Of a DNA stretch of 64,000 nt, positions 27,907 through 36,884 are shown piece by piece. Numbering within the stretch: position 1 is the first letter of the stretch; the number at the start of each line of letters is the position of its first letter. The notes below the pieces were generated by a model. It saw only the letters and a program-made list of their open reading frames with translations, did no database searches and was not told the DNA's origin. The position numbers and the translations under genes are program-made. Source of the stretch: an uncultured Bacteroidales bacterium (GTDB taxonomy: Bacteria; Bacteroidota; Bacteroidia; Bacteroidales; Bacteroidaceae); contig CADCIP010000006.1 of the NCBI GenBank assembly GCA_902801485.1, positions 27,662 to 91,661 on the forward strand, given 5' to 3'.

Positions 27907-28791
27907 ATGAAGGAACGTAAGTTGTACTATCGAGTAGGCGGACATTCTTTCTGTGTACTCTTCAAGGACGAGTGTAACGACGAATCACTGATACCGTCGT
28001 TCTCCCGTTTCAGGTTAGAAGAGCCTGCTTTACCGCTGCTTTATACGCTTACTGTTGACGACTCCTTTCGTTTTAACCCTAAAGGTCTGGAGGTTGGGCA
28101 GTTCGACTGCGGAGGCTGTAATCATGGCGTTTTTTGCACAGATAATACAGAATATCAGTATGAGATTTCTGATCTTCAGGGCAATCTATGCAGTTATATG
28201 CAGGCTTCTCCTAATTTCAAGGAATGCACCGTTGCTATACTGGGCAAAACATGGAACCAGCGTAATTACGGACTCAACAATGCACTGATGATGACTTACG
28301 CCTTTGCTGCTGCCGACCAATATACCATGCTGATGCATGCCTCTGTTATCCGTCACCAGGGCAAAGGTTACCTGATGACAGCTCCCAGCGGAACAGGCAA
28401 AAGCACCCATACAAGACTTTGGTACGATAATATCCCTGGTTGCGACCTGATGAACGACGACAATCCCGTTGTCAGAATCGAGAATGGTGAAGTTATTGTC
28501 TATGGAAGTCCTTGGAGTGGGAAAACACCCTGTTACAGGAATATCCAAGCTCCGGTTGGCGGAATTGTTCGTATTCAGCAGCGACCGGAAAATACCATTC
28601 GGAAACTCTCCACCATCGAAGCTTTCTGTAATTTGCTTCCCGCTATTAGCAATATGAAGTGGGACGAACGGGTTTACAAGGGTGTTTGCGACGGGATTTC
28701 CGAATTGATTCGTTTATGCGGAATGTATGAGTTGGGATGCCTTCCTGATGCTGCCGCAGCCCATCTCTGCCACGATACAATTGTAAAATGA
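27907..28791 (+). CDS. HPr kinase-like P-loop protein of a PqqD-linked cassette
   Basis: A 294-residue protein with an HprK/PEP-carboxykinase-like C-terminal half. The Walker A motif APSGTGKSTHTRLW is at residues 159-172, a LMNDDNPVV acidic motif near 190 is in the place of the second metal site, and GSPWSGKTP follows. The N-terminal half (residues 1-140) is a separate domain without a known signature. HPrK-like kinases occur beside PqqD-type proteins in lasso-peptide and other RiPP loci. ATG 27907 is chosen over the TTG just before it. The stop overlaps the next gene by 4 bases (ATGA). Confidence 0.78.
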   Translation: MKERKLYYRVGGHSFCVLFKDECNDESLIPSFSRFRLEEPALPLLYTLTVDDSFRFNPKGLEVGQFDCGGCNHGVFCTDNTEYQYEISDLQGNLCSYMQASPNFKECTVAILGKTWNQRNYGLNNALMMTYAFAAADQYTMLMHASVIRHQGKGYLMTAPSGTGKSTHTRLWYDNIPGCDLMNDDNPVVRIENGEVIVYGSPWSGKTPCYRNIQAPVGGIVRIQQRPENTIRKLSTIEAFCNLLPAISNMKWDERVYKGVCDGISELIRLCGMYELGCLPDAAAAHLCHDTIVK

Positions 28792-29324
28792 GTACGATAA
28801 AGGCCATCATACGTTTTCTGCTAAGAATATTGCTAACTCCATTCCGCTATTTCAATAAGCGAAAAAACGGTGTTGTGGTATCAGAGAAAAAGCACGAGTT
28901 TCCCAACGATGTATTCCTGGAACTTGTTTCCATGACACTTGCCGAGGGGCACACCGCTGTAATATGGGTCAAGGGATTCAGCATGCGTCCCTTCTTAGAA
29001 TTTGGCAGAGACAAGGTAAAACTGGCCTTTGCATCCTCATTTCATGTGGGTGATGCTGTATTGGCCGAGATTGCCAAAGGGCATTACGTGTTGCATCGAA
29101 TTATAAAAAAAGAGGGGGACAGGGTTACGCTTCAGGGCGATGGAAATGTAAGAGGTGTAGAACAATGCACAACGGCAGACATCAAAGGTGTGGTTACCGA
29201 ATACATACGTCCCAACAGGATTCTCTTTGCAGATGACGTATGTTTGAAGCAAAAAATCCGTCTTTGGCAAAAGTTGCGTCCCATCAGACGCTATCTGCTT
29301 TTCATCTACAAAGCGCTCATATAA
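28788..29324 (+). CDS. S24/S26 signal-peptidase-like serine protease
   Basis: A 178-residue protein with the S26 nucleophile motif KGFSMRPFL (Ser65, followed by Met66) and the ER/SipW-type second motif YVLHRI, where His103 stands in place of the bacterial Lys. VTLQGDGNVRG then matches the GDGN block of that branch. The N-terminus (IKAIIRFLLRILLTPFRYF) may lie on or in the membrane; the C-terminus is basic and hydrophobic. It overlaps the kinase gene by 4 bases. In this setting it may cut a leader or carrier peptide bound by PqqD; that is inference. Confidence 0.78.
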   Translation: MSTIKAIIRFLLRILLTPFRYFNKRKNGVVVSEKKHEFPNDVFLELVSMTLAEGHTAVIWVKGFSMRPFLEFGRDKVKLAFASSFHVGDAVLAEIAKGHYVLHRIIKKEGDRVTLQGDGNVRGVEQCTTADIKGVVTEYIRPNRILFADDVCLKQKIRLWQKLRPIRRYLLFIYKALI

Positions 29325-29325
29325 T

Positions 29326-29395
29326 CGTAAATGGTAAATCGTAAATAGTAAATCGTAAATAGTAAATCGTAAATAGTAAATCGTAAATAGTAAAT
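29326..29395. repeat. Heptamer tandem array (10 units) before the PqqD gene
   Basis: Alternating 7-base units CGTAAAT and AGTAAAT (second unit GGTAAAT) run for exactly 70 bases between the peptidase stop and the pqqD-like start. Copy number could easily vary between strains. Confidence 0.9.
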
Positions 29396-29402
29396 TACAA
29401 AT

Positions 29403-29672
29403 ATGAGAATTAACGAAGGGTTCGAACTCCGCAAGGTATGTGACGAGAATGTTATTGTAGCCTATGGTCGCAAGAATATCGATTTCAGTAAAGTCATCAG
29501 CATGAACGACTCAGCAGCATACATGTGGAATGCGGTTGTCGGCAAGGACTTCACTTATCAGGAGTTGGCAGATTTGCTCCGTAAGGAATATGATATTGAT
29601 GCCCAGACGGCACTGAATGACGCAAGTGAGATGGCAGAAAAGTGGAAAGGACTTGGACTGGTTTCCGACTGA
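29403..29672 (+). CDS. PqqD-family peptide-binding protein (RRE domain)
   Basis: An 89-residue single-domain protein with the PqqD/RRE pattern: N-terminal beta strands (GFELRKVCDENVIVAYGR), the conserved VISMNDSAAYMWNAVVGKDF turn-helix, and the helical LADLLRKEYDIDAQTALND with a hydrophobic C-terminal helix. Such proteins bind leader peptides and present them to modifying enzymes. No radical-SAM gene or obvious precursor peptide is nearby. The leader is the 70-base heptamer array. Its stop overlaps the next start (TGATG). Confidence 0.88.
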   Translation: MRINEGFELRKVCDENVIVAYGRKNIDFSKVISMNDSAAYMWNAVVGKDFTYQELADLLRKEYDIDAQTALNDASEMAEKWKGLGLVSD

Positions 29673-30340
29673 TGGAGTGGTTACTTGATATTTTGCAGGA
29701 GATGGGAACCACACTCCGGCTTCCAACATCTTTCGTCGTAATAGAGTTCATCGGGACATTTGCCTTTGCACTCTCCGGAATCCGTTTGGCGTCGGCTAAG
29801 CACTTCGATGTCTTCGGTGCCTGGATTGTAGGTATGTCCACAGCCATTGGCGGAGGAACCATGCGAGACCTGATGTTAGGTGTAAACCCATTCTGGATGA
29901 CTAACAGTATCTATTTCATCTGCTGCGGCTTGGCTGTTATATGGGTAATGTCCTATGGTAAGTATCTCATTCGCCAGAAGAATACCCTGTTCATTTTCGA
30001 CACCATAGGACTGGCACTGTTTAATGTTATTGGTATTGAGAAAACCCTGAATATGGGCTTTCCTTATTGGACGGCTATTACCATGGGAACCATAACGGGT
30101 GCCGCAGGCGGTGTAATCCGCGATGTGTTTATCAACGAGGTACCCCTCATCTTCCGCAAGGAGATATACGCGTTGGCTTGTGTGGCCGGTGGTTTAATCT
30201 ATGTTGCAGGTATCAAATTGGGATTGTCTCTCGAGGTGAATGCCCTGCTAAGCAGCCTCACAGTAATACTCATAAGGGTGCTTGCCGTTAAATACCATTG
30301 GATTCTGCCCCGACTGAAGGGCGAAGAAGACCTAACCTAA
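29672..30340 (+). CDS. TRIC/UPF0126-family membrane protein
   Basis: A 222-residue protein with seven hydrophobic segments arranged as two repeats. The family signature IGTFAFALSGIRLAS and the paired glycine motifs STAIGGGTMRDLMLG and GTITGAAGGVIRDVF are each followed by a conserved Pro-containing loop. Prokaryotic TRIC proteins are trimeric cation channels. The ATG at 29672 overlaps the pqqD stop by one base and is preferred over an upstream in-frame Met inside pqqD. Whether it shares a function with the cassette or is merely co-transcribed is not known. Confidence 0.88.
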   Translation: MEWLLDILQEMGTTLRLPTSFVVIEFIGTFAFALSGIRLASAKHFDVFGAWIVGMSTAIGGGTMRDLMLGVNPFWMTNSIYFICCGLAVIWVMSYGKYLIRQKNTLFIFDTIGLALFNVIGIEKTLNMGFPYWTAITMGTITGAAGGVIRDVFINEVPLIFRKEIYALACVAGGLIYVAGIKLGLSLEVNALLSSLTVILIRVLAVKYHWILPRLKGEEDLT

Positions 30341-30350
30341 AAAAACAACC

Positions 30351-31583
30351 ATGAAACGAGTATTTTTATTATTTCTGTTCCTTCCATGCCTGGCAATGGC
30401 TCAGGTACAGCGTATCTATGACGAGAATGTCAGAACTCTTACTGTAATTGTGGACGACGACCCCACCCTACCTCCTATCTTGTCGTTAAGAAAAAGGCAC
30501 TCTCTGTCTATCGAATGGGACGAGATGAGTCATAACTACCAGCGATACATCTATCATTTGCAGCATTGCGATGCCGAATGGAAACCGTCGGACGAGATAT
30601 TCGAAAGCGACTTCATGACGGGACTCAACAATCAGCTGGTAGAGGATTACGAGAAGAGTTTTAACACCACCCAGATATACACACACTACCGTCTGCGACT
30701 GCCCAACCAGCAACTGCGCCCTTTGCTAAGCGGCAACTACCGTCTTCAGATTTTCCATGAGGACGATAACATATCAGAAGACACACCTGTGCTGGAGGTC
30801 CAGTTCTGCATGTACGAGAATGTAACAAACATCAGGACACAGGTGAGCAGCAATACCGATGTGGATTTCAACAAAGACCACCAGCAGGTGACACTTGGCG
30901 TCGGCTACGGAACACTCAATGTGATTGATCCTCAGCGTGAGCTAAAGGTTGTGGTCTTCCAGAACCGACGCTGGGACAACCGTGTAACGGAACTCATTCC
31001 CAATATCCGTAACAATGCAGGCATAGAGTTTACACATAACCGGAACCTTATCTTCCCTGCTGGAAGCGAGTTCCACAGGTTCGAGATTCTGGATATTCAT
31101 CGCACCGCAATGGGTGTGGAACGCATAGAATGGTTCGACCCTTATTACCATGCCACCCTCTTTGCCGAACAGCCTCAGCATAATTACACCTCTGTCAAGG
31201 ACCAGAACGGTGTATTTGTACTTAGGAGCTCCGACGATATAGATGATGACATTACTGCCGAGTATGTGGTGGTGCATTTCTTCCTGCAAACTCCCAGACT
31301 TCCGGGTGGAGATGTTTATGTCTGCGGACTTTGGACAGGCGAATCATTTCACCCTGACTGTAAGATGGAGTATGACGAGCTCCATAAGCAGTATCACGTC
31401 GGCTTATTGCTGAAACAGGGCTACTACAGCTATCAGTACAGACAGGAAGACGGTTCAACGGCTCGGACGGAGGGTGATTTCTACCAGACAGAAAACGAGT
31501 ATAGTGTTTTGGTCTATTATAGAGGTCAGGGAGCCCGTTACGACCGTTTGGTAGGATATTCAACAACTAAAACAGGTGTATAA
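30351..31583 (+). CDS. Type IX secretion system plug-type protein (DUF5103)
   Basis: A 410-residue exported protein (signal MKRVFLLFLFLPCLAMAQ) of the DUF5103 family. Conserved blocks are YDENVRTLTVIVDDDP, HCDAEWKPSDEIFESDFMTG, and the C-terminal region FEHDG-like TEGDFYQTENEYSVLVYYR. In Flavobacterium the Plug protein of this family closes the periplasmic side of the SprA translocon. The window also encodes proteins with sorting-tail-like ends (46330 and 54463 genes) that could be T9SS cargo. It is separated from the TRIC gene by 10 bases. Confidence 0.82.
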   Translation: MKRVFLLFLFLPCLAMAQVQRIYDENVRTLTVIVDDDPTLPPILSLRKRHSLSIEWDEMSHNYQRYIYHLQHCDAEWKPSDEIFESDFMTGLNNQLVEDYEKSFNTTQIYTHYRLRLPNQQLRPLLSGNYRLQIFHEDDNISEDTPVLEVQFCMYENVTNIRTQVSSNTDVDFNKDHQQVTLGVGYGTLNVIDPQRELKVVVFQNRRWDNRVTELIPNIRNNAGIEFTHNRNLIFPAGSEFHRFEILDIHRTAMGVERIEWFDPYYHATLFAEQPQHNYTSVKDQNGVFVLRSSDDIDDDITAEYVVVHFFLQTPRLPGGDVYVCGLWTGESFHPDCKMEYDELHKQYHVGLLLKQGYYSYQYRQEDGSTARTEGDFYQTENEYSVLVYYRGQGARYDRLVGYSTTKTGV

Positions 31584-31588
31584 GCTAT

Positions 31589-32449
31589 ATGAAGGACTTT
31601 CGATTTCTTTTTTTGTTTTCGTTAACGTTTTGGTTACATAGCTTCCACGTCTCAGCTATTACTTATGAGTGGGAAGACAGTACCCGGGTTTCCGATTTGC
31701 TTCTGCAGGCCCGACAGCACCTCAAAAACCAGAATACAGTTCTTTATTTTGCCCATCAGTTTCTAGGCATTCCGTATGTAGGCCATACGCTAGAAGTCAA
31801 TAAGGAAGAAGAGTTGGTGGTGAACCTCAGACAACTGGATTGCACCACATTTGTCGAGACCGTTACAGCGCTGACGTTGGCTTTTAAGCACGATGGATTA
31901 GGTTGGGACGATTATCTGGAGTGGCTGTTAACAATCAGATACAATAATGGCAAGTTGGACGGTTATTGCAGCCGCAATCATTATTTCAGTCAGTGGATAG
32001 ACAGCAACACACGTCTGGGCTTGGTAAAAGAACAGACAGCAACAGCATTTCCATTTATTGCCACCCAGTTGTTACAACTCAATTATATGAGTACAAATCC
32101 CGATCAGTACGCTATGCTGAAGGATAAGCCCGAAGACATCAAGAAAATAGCTCAGCAGGAGAAAGCTGTTTCCGGCACAGAGATTCGGTATATTCCCGCC
32201 AGTCTGCTGAACGAATCGGAAAAGGAACTGAAATACGTTAGGGATGGAGACATTCTTGCCCTAGTAACCCAAAAGAGCGGACTGGACGTAAGCCATGTAG
32301 GATTTGCCGAGTGGGGAAAAGACGGAAAACTTCATCTGCTGAATGCCAGCAGCATACACAAGAAAGTTGTGCTAGAGCCTATGACGCTCTACCAATATAT
32401 TCAGAAACATCCCTCAGTATTAGGAATAAGAGTAATAAGAATAAAATAA
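31589..32449 (+). CDS. DUF1460 N-acetylmuramoyl-L-alanine amidase-like protein
   Basis: A 286-residue exported protein (signal peptide to about residue 23) with the NlpC/P60-like DUF1460 core. The nucleophile is Cys85 in QLDCTTFVE. GYCSRNHYFSQWI follows, and a late His is in LDVSHVGFAEW. Characterised Bacteroides members cut the amide bond between muramic acid and the peptide. An AmpG-type transporter follows after 7 bases, so the two genes suit release and uptake of muropeptides for recycling. Confidence 0.87.
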   Translation: MKDFRFLFLFSLTFWLHSFHVSAITYEWEDSTRVSDLLLQARQHLKNQNTVLYFAHQFLGIPYVGHTLEVNKEEELVVNLRQLDCTTFVETVTALTLAFKHDGLGWDDYLEWLLTIRYNNGKLDGYCSRNHYFSQWIDSNTRLGLVKEQTATAFPFIATQLLQLNYMSTNPDQYAMLKDKPEDIKKIAQQEKAVSGTEIRYIPASLLNESEKELKYVRDGDILALVTQKSGLDVSHVGFAEWGKDGKLHLLNASSIHKKVVLEPMTLYQYIQKHPSVLGIRVIRIK

Positions 32450-32456
32450 ATAAGCC

Positions 32457-33707
32457 ATGAAAACCAACAAAGGAGCTTTATGGGTACCAACCCTTTATTT
32501 CGCTGAAGCATTGCCTTATATGGCTGTGATGACTTTGTCTGTAATCATGTACACCAACATGGGGCTTACCAATGCCGAGTTGGCACTATATACTTCTTGG
32601 TTGTATCTTCCTTGGGTCATAAAACCCATTTGGAGTCCGCTAGTAGATGCCCTCAAGACCAAACGTTGGTGGATTCTTACTATGCAGATTCTTATTGGAG
32701 CAGCCTTAGCTGGAGTTGCTCTTACGCTTGATGCATCATGGTGGTTGCGTGGTTCCTTGGCTTTCTTCTGGCTGATGGCTTTTGGTAGTGCTACGCATGA
32801 TATTGCAGCAGACGGTTTCTATATTTTAGGGCTTTCCGAACGTGACCAGGCACTCTATGTAGGTGTCCGCAGTACGTTCTATCGTATAGGTAGCATTTTC
32901 TGCCAGGGAGTAATTGTTATTATGGCAGGCTGGTTGCAGACGGCCTTCTCCATTCCTGTTGCTTGGTGCATCACCTTGTTGCTTACGGCTGCCATCATGA
33001 TTCTCTTAGCCCTGTGGCATAGTCGCATTCTGCCCAAAGTGGAAGATAATTCATCCCCCTCCGAGAAGATAGGGGTGGTGGCCCTCCTTTCCTCTTTCTA
33101 TGAGACTCTGCGCGTGTTTTTCTCAAAGCCTGGCATTGTCTTTGCCTTGTTGTTTATGTTGTTTTTCCGTTTTCCTGAGGCCCAGTTGGCTAAGATGGCT
33201 CAGCCCTTTATGCTCAGGACAATAGGTGAGGGAGGACTGGAACTCGGTACAGCCACTGTGGGCTTTGCCTATGGTACAATCGGTGTATGCGGACTCCTTG
33301 CAGGTGGATTGATTGGAGGATGGCTTGTCAGCCGTAATGGTTTGCGCCGTTGGTGGTGGCCTATGATTCTGGCAATCTCCCTCCCAGATCTTGTTTATGT
33401 CTATTTGGCATATGCACAACCTTCCAATATGCTGATTATCAATTCATGCGTTGCTTTGGAACAATTGGGCTATGGCTTTGGCTTTACAGCCTACTCCCTA
33501 TTCTTGGTTTATTTTGCCAAGGGTGAGAAGAGTACTTCCGTCTTTAGCATTTGTACTGCTTTTCAGGCATTAGGTATGATGATACCGGGTATGTTTGCAG
33601 GTTATCTGGCTGACAGTTGGGGTTTCCTTATGTTCTTCTCCTTTGTCTGCCTCTGCTGCATGGTAACCTTTATCGTCAGTGCTTTGGTAAAGATTCCAAA
33701 GAATTAG
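32457..33707 (+). CDS. AmpG-type muropeptide MFS transporter
   Basis: A 416-residue inner-membrane protein with 12 predicted helices. Family blocks are WVPTLYFAEALPYMAV, SWLYLPWVIKPIWSPLVD, and GSATHDIAADGFYI followed by VGVRSTFYRIG. A central cytoplasmic loop contains NSSPSEKIG. AmpG proteins import anhydro-muropeptides. It pairs with the DUF1460 amidase upstream. An aberrant paralog is at 7603. About 128 bases of non-coding DNA follow, with only a weak CCATTA/TAATGG stem near 33737. Confidence 0.85.
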   Translation: MKTNKGALWVPTLYFAEALPYMAVMTLSVIMYTNMGLTNAELALYTSWLYLPWVIKPIWSPLVDALKTKRWWILTMQILIGAALAGVALTLDASWWLRGSLAFFWLMAFGSATHDIAADGFYILGLSERDQALYVGVRSTFYRIGSIFCQGVIVIMAGWLQTAFSIPVAWCITLLLTAAIMILLALWHSRILPKVEDNSSPSEKIGVVALLSSFYETLRVFFSKPGIVFALLFMLFFRFPEAQLAKMAQPFMLRTIGEGGLELGTATVGFAYGTIGVCGLLAGGLIGGWLVSRNGLRRWWWPMILAISLPDLVYVYLAYAQPSNMLIINSCVALEQLGYGFGFTAYSLFLVYFAKGEKSTSVFSICTAFQALGMMIPGMFAGYLADSWGFLMFFSFVCLCCMVTFIVSALVKIPKN

Positions 33708-33835
33708 ACAGTTGATATTCCTTGTTTTAAACAGGCTTCCATTACTTTGTTACTAATGGGTCTAACCCATGAGCAACAAAAACGGGAATTCACTGGATTT
33801 GTCCCAAACACACGGGAGGCAGCACAGAGCCGTTT

Positions 33836-34924
33836 TTACTTACACATCACCAGTTTTCCAGTATTCAGCGCTTTCAGGAAGTCTTGAGAATCAACGGCAC
33901 CAGGGAAAGTACAATGTGCCTTGCCTTTTCCCCCACCAAAGGAGATAGGCTGATTAGCCCAGAAATTGATGTAGCTAACAGGATATCCCTGAAGGGCAGG
34001 AAGGACTGCACGTGTCCACCATTCCGGATCTTCCGCATTCTCTCCCCCACTCTCAGCAACGCAGATGGGTTTCTGCCAACGCTGCCCCAACTGTTGAACA
34101 ACGGAAAGATTCTGGCGGGCACGACGGACAAAGTCAGTCCGTTTTGCTTCTATGCCACCGGCAAGGGAATTATCGCGATAAACCTCCGTACCAAGAATAT
34201 CCACATAGTCGGGTCCTGGAAAGCGTTCCAGATAATCAACTGTCGAATGGGTTACACCGCTTACGGAAAAACAGTACAGAAGATTGGTGCATCCTTTCAG
34301 GCTAAGATATTGGTGAGTAAAACGCCAAAGTTTAATAAAATCGCGACTAGTGCAAAGGTCGTGCCCCCACCAGAACCAACTGCCCTGCGACTCGTGGAAA
34401 GGACGGAAGATAAGAGGTATGAGTTGTCCTTCATCATCTCTCAATGTAAGAATGTAATCGGCAGCAAGATCCAGAAAATGGATAAACCTCTCTCGGGCTG
34501 CCGAATTCTTGAGAATCTTGCGAACCGTCTTGTAATCGGACACATCCCATGCATCCTTACTTGTGGCAGGATTGTACATGTGCCAGGATATGGTGGTGAT
34601 ACCTCCCCGGCGGTGTTGCTCTACTATAGCTCTATGGTGCTGCTCCCAAGTGGAACCTGACATATAGTAGCCGTTCTGCAATTCTAACGGACAGAAATCT
34701 AGACTCAGCACCATTGGCCTGTGTCCGCAGAGTTCTTCCAAATCGCTTTTCTCGCACGCTCCCTTCGACCAATTCCTACCATAGAAGGTATCATCGTGAT
34801 GCCCCATATACACCTTTCCGGCTGCAGCTGTTCGCTTAAGGCGCGAAATGACACCCTGCACATCCTGGGCATTCAGACAAAAGTGAAGAAAGGAGAAAAG
34901 CAGAAAAAAAAGTGACTGTTTCAT
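33836..34924 (-). CDS. GH26 endo-beta-mannanase-like enzyme at the end of a polysaccharide operon
   Basis: A 362-residue exported glycosidase (signal MKQSLFFLLFSFLHFCLNAQ). Its (beta/alpha)8 core has GH26 motifs: MGHHDD, then acid/base Glu178 in FRPFHESQGSWFWWG, and nucleophile Glu291 in ICVAESGG. GH26 enzymes mostly cut beta-1,4-mannans. ATG 34924 begins the signal peptide; the frame is open further upstream but that part is not signal-like. It is the last gene of wza-wzz-wzy-GT4-GT2-GH26 and starts 17 bases after the GT2 stop, so it more likely trims or cuts the operon's own polymer than dietary mannan. Confidence 0.88.
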   Translation of the reverse strand: MKQSLFFLLFSFLHFCLNAQDVQGVISRLKRTAAAGKVYMGHHDDTFYGRNWSKGACEKSDLEELCGHRPMVLSLDFCPLELQNGYYMSGSTWEQHHRAIVEQHRRGGITTISWHMYNPATSKDAWDVSDYKTVRKILKNSAARERFIHFLDLAADYILTLRDDEGQLIPLIFRPFHESQGSWFWWGHDLCTSRDFIKLWRFTHQYLSLKGCTNLLYCFSVSGVTHSTVDYLERFPGPDYVDILGTEVYRDNSLAGGIEAKRTDFVRRARQNLSVVQQLGQRWQKPICVAESGGENAEDPEWWTRAVLPALQGYPVSYINFWANQPISFGGGKGKAHCTFPGAVDSQDFLKALNTGKLVMCK

Positions 34925-34941
34925 GTCAAAAAGGAATTGGT

Positions 34942-35778
34942 TTATTGTTTCTTGTGAAGAATCTGACGTATGCCGCCCATAAAGGTGGCCAGCATGTATT
35001 TGGCATAAAAGCAGAAAGAGTATCTGCACGGAGCAGACAAATATACCCCTGTTGCCTTACAAAGACGAACCATCATGTTAGAGAGATGGTACCAAGCGGA
35101 CTTATTCCCATAGAAGGCACTGCCGGGACGCTGCCTGTACTTATAGGTTACATCGCTACTTGTAAAACTGACTCGCTGAACACGGTCGGAAATCAGCAGC
35201 ATGAACTGGCAATCTTCTCCGTTCCGAAGCGCAACATCGAACCGGCGGGAGCCAATAATATCCTTATGAATAGCCTTACCCCAACACACATAGAAATACC
35301 TGCGTGCCAAAACACAGGGCACATTTCTCTGATTCTCTTTGAAATCTTCTGATATATAAATGGGACGCTCTGTGTGCTCTCCATCGTCAAAAGCACAGAC
35401 ATTCGCCAAAGCCATGGTATCAGGTGTGGCAATAGCCAATAACGCCTGAAGATAGTTATCTGTTACAAGGTCGTCGCCGTCAAGGAAGCAGATATATTCG
35501 CCTTCTGCCTCGTCCATGCCTATGTTACGTGCCAGACTTACACCATTTTTCTCCGAATAGATCAGCCTGCATAAGAGGCTGGGATGTTCTTTCAGGAAAT
35601 CCTCTATCTGAGACATATAAGGTTCCCTGGGACCATTCAGGATTAAAAGAACCTCGAAACGGGAATGGTCGAGCGTTTGACGGTCAAGCGTCGAAAGACA
35701 TTCCCACAAAAAACTCTCCGGCTTATAGACAGGAATGATTACACTTACTTCTATCTGTCTGGTTCTTTTATTCTCCAT
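34942..35778 (-). CDS. GT2-family glycosyltransferase
   Basis: A 278-residue GT-A fold transferase: VSVIIPVYKPESFLWECLSTL near residues 11-31, KNGVSLARNIGMDEAEG, and the DxD-type motif CFLDGDDLV near residue 98. It uses a nucleotide sugar at the cytoplasmic face of the membrane to extend a lipid-linked repeat unit. A basic, hydrophobic C-terminus may touch the membrane. It starts one base after the GT4 stop. Confidence 0.9.
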   Translation of the reverse strand: MENKRTRQIEVSVIIPVYKPESFLWECLSTLDRQTLDHSRFEVLLILNGPREPYMSQIEDFLKEHPSLLCRLIYSEKNGVSLARNIGMDEAEGEYICFLDGDDLVTDNYLQALLAIATPDTMALANVCAFDDGEHTERPIYISEDFKENQRNVPCVLARRYFYVCWGKAIHKDIIGSRRFDVALRNGEDCQFMLLISDRVQRVSFTSSDVTYKYRQRPGSAFYGNKSAWYHLSNMMVRLCKATGVYLSAPCRYSFCFYAKYMLATFMGGIRQILHKKQ

Positions 35779-35779
35779 A

Positions 35780-36865
35780 TTAACGTGCGTATTCCTGTAA
35801 ATACTTCTGTACTGTATTGCTTATGTGGTACTGTTGGAAAGAACCGGCACACTGTTGTTTCAGTTGAGCTATCTCGTCGGCTGTAAGTGCAAGGAACTGC
35901 AACATGGCCTGACGGTAGTCTTCTTCGCTGCTACTCTTGGAGAGTATTCCATTCTTGCCGCTCTCCACCACATCGACAATACCACCTACTGGGCTGCATA
36001 TGGGCACACCTCCCACAGCCAAGCACTCCAGCAGTGTTACGGGCAACCCTTCCCATACAGACGGCAAGCACATACCATCGGCTTTCGCCAACATGGAAGG
36101 CACATTGGTACACAAACCCAAGAATTTTATACGGTCTGAGAAATAGGGACGAATCTGCTGCAGGATATCATCGTCTTCTTCGTTGCCGGCAATCAGCAAT
36201 ACCACATCCCATCCTTCCTTAATAAGTCTGTCGAACACCTTTACCAACACCAACTGGTTCTTAGCTTCTGTAATACGCCCTGGATGCAAAAAAACCTTGG
36301 TATGGGGAGTGATACGGGCTTCATCAACAGCATTACGGTCTGCAGAAACAGAAGGAAAAGGAATGCCGTTCATGCACAACGCACTCTTACAACCATAGCA
36401 TTCCAGAAAAGACTGCTGACTGGCAGGAGATATGGTAATTGCGCGTACCCTTCCCAAACGGAACATCTGTTTCTTTAACCAGAAGAAACGAGTGTCCCAC
36501 TTGAAATTCTCCTTGCTCGCATCGGAATGAAAAGTATAGAAGAATTTCTGACGCGGAAGCAGCAATACGGCAAAGAAGAAGTAATAGAAGAAACCATGCA
36601 GCTGGACGACATCAAAATGCCCATCCCGTATAAAACGATATACAGAAAAGACCTCCTTTAACGAAAAACCTGTACTCTGCTTACCCAGCGTTTCTTTATG
36701 AACCGACTCCGGCAACTGATACCAAAAGATATCATCGGGTTTGGGCTGATAGATAGAACAGAAAGTTACATCGTGCCCTTGTCTGGCCATTTCTGCAGCT
36801 GTGGCGCAAATCATTGCCTCGATTCCGCCGGACAACATAGATGGATGTATATGCAGGATTCTCAT
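35780..36865 (-). CDS. GT4-family glycosyltransferase
   Basis: A 361-residue GT-B transferase starting MRILHIHPSMLSGGIEAMI. The donor-binding half has VFLHPGRITEAKNQLVLVKVF and ADGMCLPSVWEGLPVTLLECLAVGGVPI, with the E-x7-E motif. ATG 36865 is chosen because it begins the Rossmann strand directly; the frame is open upstream into the end of the wzy gene. It lies between wzy and the GT2 gene with near-zero spacing. Confidence 0.9.
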   Translation of the reverse strand: MRILHIHPSMLSGGIEAMICATAAEMARQGHDVTFCSIYQPKPDDIFWYQLPESVHKETLGKQSTGFSLKEVFSVYRFIRDGHFDVVQLHGFFYYFFFAVLLLPRQKFFYTFHSDASKENFKWDTRFFWLKKQMFRLGRVRAITISPASQQSFLECYGCKSALCMNGIPFPSVSADRNAVDEARITPHTKVFLHPGRITEAKNQLVLVKVFDRLIKEGWDVVLLIAGNEEDDDILQQIRPYFSDRIKFLGLCTNVPSMLAKADGMCLPSVWEGLPVTLLECLAVGGVPICSPVGGIVDVVESGKNGILSKSSSEEDYRQAMLQFLALTADEIAQLKQQCAGSFQQYHISNTVQKYLQEYAR

Positions 36866-36884
36866 TATTTCTGTTTCTTTAATC

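Noticed and set aside
33052-33090. GC-rich stretch in the AmpG gene resembling the palindrome family
   Set aside because: The CCCCCTCC...AGGGGTGG arms do not pair well, and the protein reads through as an ordinary loop; not enough to call an inserted repeat.
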